A stretch of 64,000 bases of DNA from Solwaraspora sp. WMMD791 (GTDB taxonomy: Bacteria; Actinomycetota; Actinomycetes; Mycobacteriales; Micromonosporaceae): positions 5,867,001 through 5,931,000 of the forward strand of contig NZ_CP120737.1 of NCBI RefSeq assembly GCF_029581195.1. Direction: 5' to 3'. Made by a program: the position numbers and the translations under genes. Each line of letters opens with the position of its first letter. The first letter of the stretch is position 1. Below the pieces are notes generated by a model. The model was not told where the DNA came from. It worked only from the letters and a program-made list of their open reading frames with translations, and did not search any database. Of the stretch, positions 1 through 7,088 are shown piece by piece.

Positions 1-538
1 GCAGCCGTACCACCAGGTCGGGCCGGACCGACTGCTGGTCGGTGGCCGCCGTGACCTGCTCGGCGAAGTCGCAGTGCTCCAGCATTCCGGCGGCCTCGAC
101 GATGCGGCGCAGCTGGTGCTCCCCCCACCGGCCCCGCACCTGCGGCGCGCGCAACGCGGCCACCAGCTGTTTGGTCTCGGTCCGCAGCTCGCCGGAGACC
201 GTCGTCATCGCCCGTACCTGCTCGCGCAGTTCGGCGTAGGCGTCGACCCGGTCGTGCTCCAGTTCGGCGACCCGCTGCTCGTAGCGGCGCAGCGTGTCGT
301 GCAGTGGTGCCACCGCCCGCGCCACCGCCTCCTGCGACTGGGCGGTGGCCTCGTACGACAGGGCCCGCAGCGACTGCTCCAGCCGCCCCTCACCGTCCCT
401 GGTCGCCCGCAGGGTGGCGTCCAGACGGGCGATCTCCGTCGCCGACCGGGCCCGCGCGGCCAGCCAGCCGAGCGCCCCACCACAACCCAGACAGACGACC
501 ACCACCGCCACCGTCGAGACATCCACGTCGGGAAGCAT
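1..538 (-). CDS. rmuC: DNA recombination protein RmuC, N-terminal part (cut by window edge)
   Basis: Only the first 179 codons are present; the gene runs off the left edge. From ATG at 538 the product opens with one hydrophobic segment (about residues 6-26), continues as a charged coiled coil rich in Glu, Arg and Ala, and enters the RmuC core with RGRWGEHQLRRIVEAAGM and HCDFAEQ, which are characteristic of the family. RmuC proteins are inner-membrane-tethered, nuclease-like proteins that limit sequence inversions; the nuclease-like domain itself is outside the window. The gene is divergent from the DUF1542-type gene at 616, leaving 77 bp for both promoters. Confidence 0.88.
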   Translation of the reverse strand, partial: MLPDVDVSTVAVVVVCLGCGGALGWLAARARSATEIARLDATLRATRDGEGRLEQSLRALSYEATAQSQEAVARAVAPLHDTLRRYEQRVAELEHDRVDAYAELREQVRAMTTVSGELRTETKQLVAALRAPQVRGRWGEHQLRRIVEAAGMLEHCDFAEQVTAATDQQSVRPDLVVRL

Positions 539-615
539 GTCAAACACCCACGACGTACGCCCGCCATGCCGGCGGTGTTGGCTGGTGGTGGATCAGGGCG
601 GCTACCGTCGTAGGC

Positions 616-1389
616 ATGGAATTTCTTCTGCTCCTGGTCCTGGTGGCGCTGCTCGCCGGCGGCGCGCTGTGGTGGCGACGGGAGAGCGCCGCCCGCAAGG
701 AGCGTGCGTTGGCCGACGCCCGCGCCGAGGCGCAGCGCTGGTACGAGCGGCTCGGCGGGCAGGTGATGAACCTGCACGGCGACGCTCCGGCAGTTAAGCA
801 GGCCCTGTTGGACGCCGGTGAGCGCTACAACGCCGCCGGTTCGCAGCTGGAGCAGGCCCGCAGCGTCACCCAGTTCGAGCTGGCCCGGGAGACCGCCCTG
901 GAAGGGCTGGCCTACGTGCGGGCCGCCCGGGTGGCGCTCGGCATCGACCCGGGCCCGGAGCTGCCGCCACTGGCCGCCGCCCGGGGCGCCGGGCAGCTCA
1001 CCAAGGAGCGCGAGGTCGACGTACAGGGGCAGACCTTCCGGGCCGGGCCCAACCCGGGCCCGCAGACTCCGCACTACTACCCGGGCGGCTACCACCAGGG
1101 GCGGCCGGTGCCCGCCGGCTGGTACTCCCAGCCGCTGTGGAAGCCGGCGCTGGCCGGTGCCGCCGGTGCCCTCGGCGGCATGCTGATCTTCAGCGCGTTG
1201 TTCTCTCCGGCGTTCGGTGACCCTGGCTACGACGCCGACTCCGCCGCTGGTCTGGACGACGGCGGGGCCGGCGGTGACGACTTCTCCGGCGGTGAGGACT
1301 TCTCCGGCGGCGGTGAGGACTTCGGCGGTGGCGATTTCGGTGGTGGTGACTTCGGTGGTGGTGACTTCGGCGGGTTCGGGGATTTCTGA
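616..1389 (+). CDS. DUF1542-like membrane-anchored protein with Gly/Asp/Phe-repeat tail
   Basis: 257 aa from ATG 616. Residues 2-20 form an N-terminal membrane segment (signal anchor) followed by basic residues. The middle (about 25-110) is helical and Ala/Glu-rich, with a conserved-looking segment around ERYNAAGSQLEQA and ALEGLAYVRAARVALGIDPG, as in actinobacterial proteins annotated as DUF1542 domain proteins. A second hydrophobic segment lies at about 177-197. The last 45 residues are repeats of GGGDF and GGEDF type, low complexity and acidic. An upstream start at 304 in the same frame is rejected because it would overlap rmuC antisense and add Pro/Arg-rich shadow sequence. Function unknown; probably a cell-envelope protein. 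Confidence 0.72.
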   Translation: MEFLLLLVLVALLAGGALWWRRESAARKERALADARAEAQRWYERLGGQVMNLHGDAPAVKQALLDAGERYNAAGSQLEQARSVTQFELARETALEGLAYVRAARVALGIDPGPELPPLAAARGAGQLTKEREVDVQGQTFRAGPNPGPQTPHYYPGGYHQGRPVPAGWYSQPLWKPALAGAAGALGGMLIFSALFSPAFGDPGYDADSAAGLDDGGAGGDDFSGGEDFSGGGEDFGGGDFGGGDFGGGDFGGFGDF

Positions 1390-1425
1390 CCGTCGGAGGT
1401 AGGGCTAGCCGGATGGTGCGCCGGC

Positions 1426-2067
1426 GTGCCGGCCGGCAGAGTCGTCGTCGTGGACACCAACGGTCAGACTCAGCGCGGTTGGCTCGCCGGAATCGGCGCG
1501 GCGGCCCTGGCCACCGGTGCGGTGACCGCCCTCGCCCAGTCGACGGGCCGGTTCCACTGGTGGGCCGGCTTCGTCCTGGTGCCCGGTGCGTTGCTGGCCG
1601 CCTGCGGCGGGCCGCTGCTGGTCCGGGGCGGCGGCCGAGCCCTCGGCGGGTACGTGACCGCGTGCGCCGGTGCCCTGGTCTGCACCGTCGGCGCCCTGCT
1701 CATGCTGGGGTTGATGGGCGTCGGCTGGCCAGTGATGATCGCCCTGCCGTGCCTGGCCGTCGCCGGTACCTACCACTGGCGGCCGGAGCATCCGCTCGGC
1801 CGGGGGCTGCACCGAACCGTCGCGTCGCTGGCCCTGACCGGCGCCGGGCTCGGCGTGACGTTCCTGCTGATCACCACCGGTGTCGTCGATCTGGCCGGCA
1901 CCGGTTGGTGGGGGGCCTTCATGATGCTGGCCGCCGTCGCGGTCCTCGGTAACGCGGTCGACCTCGGCCGGCACCGGATGCCGTACCGGCTGCAGGCGGT
2001 GACCCTGCTCGCCGGTCCGGCAACGGTGGCCTTCCTGCTCGGCCTGCGCTTCCTGCGCGGTTCGTGA
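1426..2067 (+). CDS. Polytopic membrane protein of unknown function
   Basis: 213 aa if GTG 1426 is used; GTG 1450 (VDTNGQ) is an equally possible start, since the GGAGG at 1395-1399 is far from both. Six to seven hydrophobic helices cover almost the whole length (for example WWAGFVLVPGALLAACGG and WWGAFMMLAAVAVLGNAVDL), with short loops and no catalytic motif that I recognise. It starts 36 nt after the preceding gene on the same strand, so co-transcription with it is plausible. Confidence 0.65.
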   Translation: MPAGRVVVVDTNGQTQRGWLAGIGAAALATGAVTALAQSTGRFHWWAGFVLVPGALLAACGGPLLVRGGGRALGGYVTACAGALVCTVGALLMLGLMGVGWPVMIALPCLAVAGTYHWRPEHPLGRGLHRTVASLALTGAGLGVTFLLITTGVVDLAGTGWWGAFMMLAAVAVLGNAVDLGRHRMPYRLQAVTLLAGPATVAFLLGLRFLRGS

Positions 2068-2089
2068 CACCGGTGCGTAACCGCCGCGG

Positions 2090-2848
2090 TCAGAGGCGGT
2101 AGCCGCCGGAGACCTCGATGTCCTGCGCGGTGATCCAGCGGCTCTCCGCAGCCAGCAGCGCTGCGATCGCCATGCCGATGTCGTCGGGTTCGCCGAGCCT
2201 GCCGAGGGCGGTCTCGGCCACCAACGCCGGGATCACCTCCGGGTGACGGTCGAACGCGTCGTCGGCGATGCGGGTGCGGGTGGGGCCGGGTGAGACCGAA
2301 TTGACCCGGATGCCGCGGCTGCTGAGCTCCTTGGCCAGGTAGCGGGTCAGCACCACCAGGCCGCCCTTCATGGTGCCGTACGCCGAGTAGCCGGGTGTCA
2401 GGCCGGCGTGGCCGGCCGAGGTGCTCGTGACGTTGACGATCGCGCCGCCGTCGACCAGCGTCGGCAGCAGGGTCTGGGTCAGGAAGTACGGACCCTTGAG
2501 CAGGATCCGCAGCTGGGCGTCGAACGCCTCCTCGGTGGTGTCGGGGAACAGCGCCACGTGGCTGGACCCGGCGTTGTTGACCAGGAAGTCGAACGTGTCG
2601 CGCCCCCAGGTGTCGCGTAGTGTCGCGACGACGCGGTCTGCGAAGGCGGTGAACGTCGCCGACCGGCCGAGGTCCAGCGGCAGCGCGACGGCCGTGCCGC
2701 CGGCCTGCGTGATGCGGGCGACGGTGGCCGCCGCCCCGGCCTCGTTGCCCTGGTAGGTGCAGATGACGCCGGTTCCCCGGCGGGCGATCTGGATGGCGGC
2801 GGACTGCCCGATGCCCGAGCTGGCACCGGTGACGATGGCAACCTGCAT
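2090..2848 (-). CDS. Short-chain dehydrogenase/reductase (SDR)
   Basis: 252 aa, the usual length of a classical SDR. It has the NAD(P)-binding TGASSGIG at residues 8-15, the NNAG motif, a catalytic Ser in the VTSTSAG stretch and the YxxxK pair in YGTMK, then the PGPTRT stretch that closes over the cofactor. It probably reduces a ketone or oxidises an alcohol; the substrate cannot be read from sequence. It is the last gene of a three-gene minus-strand operon, beginning 7 nt after the hydrolase stop. ATG 2848 is chosen because it directly precedes the Rossmann strand (MQVAIVTG); a longer reading to 3178 would run antisense in frame through the hydrolase gene. Confidence 0.87.
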   Translation of the reverse strand: MQVAIVTGASSGIGQSAAIQIARRGTGVICTYQGNEAGAAATVARITQAGGTAVALPLDLGRSATFTAFADRVVATLRDTWGRDTFDFLVNNAGSSHVALFPDTTEEAFDAQLRILLKGPYFLTQTLLPTLVDGGAIVNVTSTSAGHAGLTPGYSAYGTMKGGLVVLTRYLAKELSSRGIRVNSVSPGPTRTRIADDAFDRHPEVIPALVAETALGRLGEPDDIGMAIAALLAAESRWITAQDIEVSGGYRL

Positions 2849-2855
2849 GACTGAC

Positions 2856-3854
2856 CTACCTGTCCGTTGGAGGGGTGGTGGGAAGCGGTGCGTCGGTCGG
2901 TGCCGACAGGACCCGGGCGAGCCAGTCGCTGCGGGTACGGCGGGCCTCGACCGACAGTTGGGCGTGCGGGAACAGCGCGTCGAAGCCGTGGCATCCGCCG
3001 GCCCAGACGTGCAGCTCGGCCTGGCCGCCGGCCGCCCAGATCCCGGTGGCGTAGGCGACGTCCTCGTCGCGGAAGACCTCGGCGGTGCCGACGTCGACGT
3101 AGGTGGTCGGCAGGCCGGCGAGGTCGTCGGCCACGGCGGGCGAGACGTAGCCGGGCACGTCGCCGTCGGCCGTGTCACCGAGGACCGCGGACCAGCCGTA
3201 CTCGTTCATCTCCCGGGTCCAGACGCCTGCCCCGCCGGCGTACTGCCGGCTCGACGTGGTGACGCCCCGGTGATCGAGCATCGGGCAGATCAACACCTGC
3301 GCGGCGATCGGCGGGGTGCCCCGGTCGCGGGCCAGCAGGGTGACACCGGCGGCCAGGCCACCGCCGGCGCTGGCCCCGGCGACCACGATCCTGGCCGGGT
3401 CGATGCCCAGCTCGTCGGCGTGCGCGACGGTCCAGAGCAGACCCTGGTAGCAGTCCTCGACGAGGGTGGTGCCGGCGGCCTCCGGGGCCAGCCGGTACTC
3501 CACCGAGACGACGACGGCACCGAACCGGTCCAGCCAGTCGAGCGGGATGTCGATCTGCGAGTACCGGTCGCCCATCACCATCCCGCCGCCGTGGATCCAG
3601 TAGACGCAGGGTGCGGGGGTGGGGCGGTCGGTCCCGGCGGGGCGCAGGACCGACAGCGGGATCATGGTCCCGTCCGGGGCGGTGGCGGCGACCTCCCGGC
3701 GATCGACGGCCCGGCCGGCGAGGAGGATGTCGATCGGCGTCGTCGGAAACTGACGCAGCTGGGCGAGGATCTCGGCGTCGAGCTCGGTCGTCAGCGGCAG
3801 GTCGGCGAGCAGCGTACGCAGCTCGGGGTCGAGATCAGGCCGTACGGGTGGCAT
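2856..3854 (-). CDS. Alpha/beta hydrolase, hormone-sensitive-lipase (HSL) family esterase
   Basis: 332 aa with the HSL signature HGGG near residue 90, which forms the oxyanion hole, the nucleophile elbow GASAGGG (Ser), a probable acid in the VDVGTAEVFRDED stretch and the catalytic His in GGCHGFD. Family members hydrolyse small esters of acyl or aryl alcohols in the cytoplasm. ATG 3854 has a strong ribosome site (GGAGG, 6 nt before). Middle gene of the ABM-hydrolase-SDR operon, whose likely regulator is the divergent AraC gene at 4376. Confidence 0.88.
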   Translation of the reverse strand: MPPVRPDLDPELRTLLADLPLTTELDAEILAQLRQFPTTPIDILLAGRAVDRREVAATAPDGTMIPLSVLRPAGTDRPTPAPCVYWIHGGGMVMGDRYSQIDIPLDWLDRFGAVVVSVEYRLAPEAAGTTLVEDCYQGLLWTVAHADELGIDPARIVVAGASAGGGLAAGVTLLARDRGTPPIAAQVLICPMLDHRGVTTSSRQYAGGAGVWTREMNEYGWSAVLGDTADGDVPGYVSPAVADDLAGLPTTYVDVGTAEVFRDEDVAYATGIWAAGGQAELHVWAGGCHGFDALFPHAQLSVEARRTRSDWLARVLSAPTDAPLPTTPPTDR

Positions 3855-3912
3855 GGGGTTCCTCCACAGGGGGTGGTCGCTGTCGCTGTCGGCGGGGTCG
3901 GTCGGCGGGGGT

Positions 3913-4218
3913 TCAGAAGGCGGCCCGGCCGCCGACCGGGATCTCGTCGGTGTACCGGGCGTCGCCGGTCAGCAGCGGCTGCAGCGCCGCGACCAGTGCC
4001 TGCGCCGGCTCGCTGGCGAAGAACGTGGTGTGCGCCTCCCGGCTGGTCCAGCCCTCCGTGACGGAGACGGTGTCCGGGTCGGCGGCCGACCGACCGACCA
4101 GGAAGACGACGCACTCGTCGTGCCGCAGGGCCGGCGCGGCGAGCAGCAGCGCGACCAGTTCGTCACCCTTGCCGGGCTGGGCGGTCATGGTGGCGTGGAA
4201 ACCGTGGTCGACGGTCAT
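3913..4218 (-). CDS. Antibiotic biosynthesis monooxygenase (ABM/YgiN-like) domain protein
   Basis: 101 aa, the size of a single ferredoxin-like ABM domain. Features are the opening HATMTAQPGKGDELVALL, a central strand with an acidic stretch and the W-x-S/T-x-E-A-H pattern in EGWTSREAHTTFFAS, as in putative quinol monooxygenases. Such proteins act as dimers on small aromatic or quinone-like compounds without a cofactor. First gene of the operon; ATG 4218 follows AAGGAGAA at a 7-nt distance. Together with the esterase and SDR it suggests degradation or tailoring of a small aromatic ester or ketone, which is inference. Confidence 0.8.
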   Translation of the reverse strand: MTVDHGFHATMTAQPGKGDELVALLLAAPALRHDECVVFLVGRSAADPDTVSVTEGWTSREAHTTFFASEPAQALVAALQPLLTGDARYTDEIPVGGRAAF

Positions 4219-4375
4219 CAGCGGGTTCTCCTTGCTTGTCGGTTGCTACCGCAACCGCGCTTTATCGACACACCAATGGAAGCACTGCCAGCTGCTGAAA
4301 CGATAGAAACATCCTCGCGGATGCTTGCCTGATCCTCTCGTTGTGGCGAGGATCGAATGATGCTCTAATCGGTGG
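4219..4375. promoter_or_regulatory. Divergent promoter region with three inverted repeats
   Basis: The 157 bp between the ABM gene and the AraC gene is AT-richer than its surroundings and holds three dyads: CGGTTGC/GCAACCG (4240-4257, 4-nt loop), CATCC/GGATG (4310-4323) and GATCCTC/GAGGATC (4331-4354, 10-nt loop). The last lies 22 bp before the AraC start. They are candidate operators for the AraC protein or for a co-regulator; no binding data can be inferred from sequence alone. Confidence 0.5.
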
Positions 4376-5284
4376 GTGGACCTCGATGAGCTGCGCGCAC
4401 TGATCACCCGGCACGCCCGCCCCGACACGACGACCGCGATCGACGACGTACTGATCTCCAAGGTGGACCGGACGACGCCGCCGACGCCGTCGATGACCGG
4501 CACCGTCCTGGCGCTCATCGCCCAGGGCGCGAAGCGGCTCGCGCTGGGCGACCGGGTGTACGAGTACCACGCTGGGCAGTACCTGATCGCCTCGGTCGAC
4601 CTGCCGATCACCGGGCACTTCACCGAGGCCGACCCGCAGCGGCCGGCCCTGGGTTTCGGCCTCGTCCTACGCCCGACGACCGTCGCCGAGCTGCTCCTGC
4701 ACGCCGCACCCGGAGACCTGCCACCCGTGGCCGGAGGCACCCCGTCCGGTCTGGCGGTCAGCGACGCGCCCGCCGAACTCGTCGACGCGGTGGTCCGGCT
4801 GCTGCGCCTGCTCGACCGGCCCGGGGACCGGGCGGTGCTGGCTCCGCTGATCAAACGGGAGATCCTCTGGCGGGTGATCACCGGCGAGCAGGGCACCGTG
4901 GTGCGCCAACTTGGCCTGGCCGACAGCGGCCTGACCCACGTCGCGCGGGCGGTCCGGTGGATCCGCGAGCACTACGCCCGGTCCTTCCGGGTCGAGGACG
5001 TCGCTCAGTTGTGCGGCATGAGCGTCTCCGCGTTCTACCGCAACTTCCACGCGGTGACCGCGATGAGCCCGATCCAGTTCCAGAAGCAGATCCGGCTGCA
5101 GGAGGCCCGGCTGCTGCTCGCCACCCACCCCACCGACGTCACCGGGGTCGGGGCCCGGGTCGGCTACGACAGCCCGTCACAGTTCAGCCGCGAGTACCGC
5201 CGGCAGTTCGGCGTACCGCCCAGCCAGGATGCCGCCCGACTGCGTGGGCGGCCCGCCGCCGAGGTGGTGCCGGCCGCGATGTGA
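4376..5284 (+). CDS. AraC-family transcriptional regulator
   Basis: 302 aa. Residues 1-190 form an AraC_N-type effector domain, and residues 195-290 hold two helix-turn-helix units: the first around FRVEDVAQLCGMSVSAFYRNF, the second ending in the family signature VGYDSPSQFSREYRRQFG. Start is GTG 4376 (MDLDELRALI), which matches the usual opening of this family, although no good ribosome site precedes it. It is divergent from the ABM-hydrolase-SDR operon and is the obvious candidate to regulate it, probably in response to a small carbonyl or aromatic compound. Confidence 0.87.
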   Translation: MDLDELRALITRHARPDTTTAIDDVLISKVDRTTPPTPSMTGTVLALIAQGAKRLALGDRVYEYHAGQYLIASVDLPITGHFTEADPQRPALGFGLVLRPTTVAELLLHAAPGDLPPVAGGTPSGLAVSDAPAELVDAVVRLLRLLDRPGDRAVLAPLIKREILWRVITGEQGTVVRQLGLADSGLTHVARAVRWIREHYARSFRVEDVAQLCGMSVSAFYRNFHAVTAMSPIQFQKQIRLQEARLLLATHPTDVTGVGARVGYDSPSQFSREYRRQFGVPPSQDAARLRGRPAAEVVPAAM

Positions 5285-5313
5285 GCGGCTCACACGGCTC
5301 GGCTCGACCGGCG

Positions 5314-5363
5314 GGGCCGACTCAGGCCGGCTGGACTGTCAGGGCCGACTCAGGCCGGCTGGA
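5314..5363. repeat. Two-copy direct repeat across the 3' end of the SGNH gene
   Basis: A 22-bp unit occurs at 5314-5335 and 5342-5363, period 28 bp. The right copy contains the last codons and the TGA of the minus-strand SGNH hydrolase; the left copy repeats them with the stop codon just beyond the gene. Confidence 0.9.
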
Positions 5364-6105
5364 CCGGCACCCAGTCGAAGTACTTTGCCGTCCGCCCGTC
5401 GCCGGACGAGCGGCCCCGCAGCCGCCGGTGCACCCACGGCACCACGAACTCCCGGTAGTAGCGGGCCTCGGCCAGCAGACCCCGCCGAGTACCGACCGGT
5501 GCCGGCTCGACCACGTGCGCCTCGGTCGCGTACCCGAGCCCGTCGAGCACCAGACTCGCCACCCGGCGGTGCCCGGCCGAGTTCAGATGCAGCCGGTCGG
5601 TCGACCAGTACTGCTCGCGGCGGATCTCGACGTCGCTGAACACGTCGACGAACTCCAGGCCGTGCCGGGCGGCGAGGTCCGCGGTGGCGGCGGTCAGCGC
5701 CACCCCGCGTCGGCGCATCACGTTGCCGAAGGGCAGCCGCGCGCTGGGGTCACCGCCGCTGAGCAGCACCAGCCGTACGCCAGCGGCGGCGCAGCGGCGG
5801 ACCGCGCCCTCGGTGAGCGCCAGCAGCCGGTCCAGGTCGGCACCGGGGCGCATCATGTCGTTGCCGCCCCCGTTGAGCGTGATCATCGTCGGGGCGGGGG
5901 ACATCGACAGCGCCCGGTCCAGCTGGTCGGTGACGATCGGCTCCAGCAGCCGGCCCCGGATCGCCAGGTTGGCGTACTGCACGGTCGTGCCGTGGGCGGC
6001 GGCGAGCCCGGCGGCGACGAGGTCGGCCCAGCCCCGGGTGGTGCCGTCGGGCAGCTCGTCGCCGAGCCCTTCGGTGAAGCTGTCGCCGATCGCCACGTAC
6101 CGCAC
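5350..6105 (-). CDS. SGNH/GDSL-family hydrolase
   Basis: 251 aa. Block I GDSFTEG carries the nucleophilic Ser near the N terminus, NGGGND carries the oxyanion Asn, and DRLHLNSAGH near the C terminus carries the catalytic Asp and His. No signal peptide is seen, so it is probably a cytoplasmic esterase or acyl-hydrolase. Start is GTG 6105, because GGGAGG lies 5 nt upstream and the product then begins MRYVAIGDSF, as is normal for this group; upstream extension only adds Gly/Arg-rich shadow. It is convergent with the AraC gene, and its 3' end is duplicated (5314-5363). Confidence 0.87.
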   Translation of the reverse strand: MRYVAIGDSFTEGLGDELPDGTTRGWADLVAAGLAAAHGTTVQYANLAIRGRLLEPIVTDQLDRALSMSPAPTMITLNGGGNDMMRPGADLDRLLALTEGAVRRCAAAGVRLVLLSGGDPSARLPFGNVMRRRGVALTAATADLAARHGLEFVDVFSDVEIRREQYWSTDRLHLNSAGHRRVASLVLDGLGYATEAHVVEPAPVGTRRGLLAEARYYREFVVPWVHRRLRGRSSGDGRTAKYFDWVPVQPA

Positions 6106-6206
6106 CGCGACCTCCCGTCCCCGTGGACCACACCGGCCCCCGCCACGCGCGGCCATCAAGCTACCCGCCGGTGACCGCGCACCGCTGTGACGCGGATCCC
6201 GCCGGC

Positions 6207-6824
6207 TCAGTCCATACCGGAGTGCTGCATTATCCAGATTGTCAACGGATCGGCCGCCATCTGCCGGATCACCTGCCAACCGGCGCGGCGGTATCGTTCC
6301 ACGTTCGCCGGGTTGCTGGTCTCCAGGACGGCGGGCAGGCCGTCGGCGGCGGCCCGGCGCAGCCCGGCCCGCATCACCGCCCCACCCCACCCCTGGCCGG
6401 CCCGGTCCGGCCGGGTGCCGAGCACCCCGAGGTACCAGAACGGGGTGGCCGGCAGCGCCGCGTGCACGGCCATGTCGTATCGGCGTACCCGGGCCAGCGC
6501 GTCGGCGGGCAGCACCTCGGCGAGGTCGTCGGTGTCGCCGGATCCGGGGTCGGCGGCGTCGACGTCCGGCCGTTGCCACATCGCCACCGCGTCGCCGCCA
6601 CCGACGGTCCAGACCGTGCCGTGCGGCACCCGGCGGTCGAACAGCCGGCCGAAGAAGGCCCCGGCGCAGTGCGGGTAGCTGGCGTCGTCAGGGAACAGGT
6701 ACCGCAGCACCGGGTCGGCGACGAACGCCGCGACCAGCGTGTCGACGGTACGGCCACGGTCGGCGGCGGTGGCCACGTCGACCTGAGGCGGGGGTGCCGT
6801 GTCGGGTGAACCGGGATGCTGCAC
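6207..6824 (-). CDS. GNAT-family N-acetyltransferase
   Basis: 205 aa from GTG 6824. The acetyl-CoA-binding motif A is in DRAGQGWGGAVMRAGL, preceded by WYLGVLGT and followed by LETSNPANVERYRRAGW, a typical GNAT C-terminal half. The substrate is unknown. Starts further upstream (6974) only add low-confidence Pro/Arg-rich sequence. It begins 101 bp upstream of the SGNH gene start on the same strand. Confidence 0.82.
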   Translation of the reverse strand: MQHPGSPDTAPPPQVDVATAADRGRTVDTLVAAFVADPVLRYLFPDDASYPHCAGAFFGRLFDRRVPHGTVWTVGGGDAVAMWQRPDVDAADPGSGDTDDLAEVLPADALARVRRYDMAVHAALPATPFWYLGVLGTRPDRAGQGWGGAVMRAGLRRAAADGLPAVLETSNPANVERYRRAGWQVIRQMAADPLTIWIMQHSGMD

Positions 6825-7088
6825 CGGACGACTATACGGGCTGCGTTCCGGTGACGTACGGACGGCAACCCTAGTCGCTGGGCCCGGGTGACATCCGGCG
6901 AACGGCGGAAACGGAGCCGTTCGGGCGACGCCCTGGCGTCCAGCCAGAGTCGCCGTGACCGACGTGTGGGCCAACCTGACGCAACGTACGACTTTTTACG
7001 AGACTCGCCCGATTTGTTGTCGTTCTCGGTTGAGGGACGGGCACATCGACCTGTTCCGGACGATGCCGAATGCGAGACGAGGGAAATA

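Noticed and set aside
2090-3178. SDR reading frame starting at 3178
   Set aside because: The extra codons lie in frame over the hydrolase gene and give Pro/Arg-rich shadow; the Rossmann fold starts at ATG 2848.
2090-5284. Secondary-metabolite cluster around the ABM and SDR genes
   Set aside because: No PKS, NRPS, terpene or RiPP core gene is nearby; a small catabolic operon is simpler.
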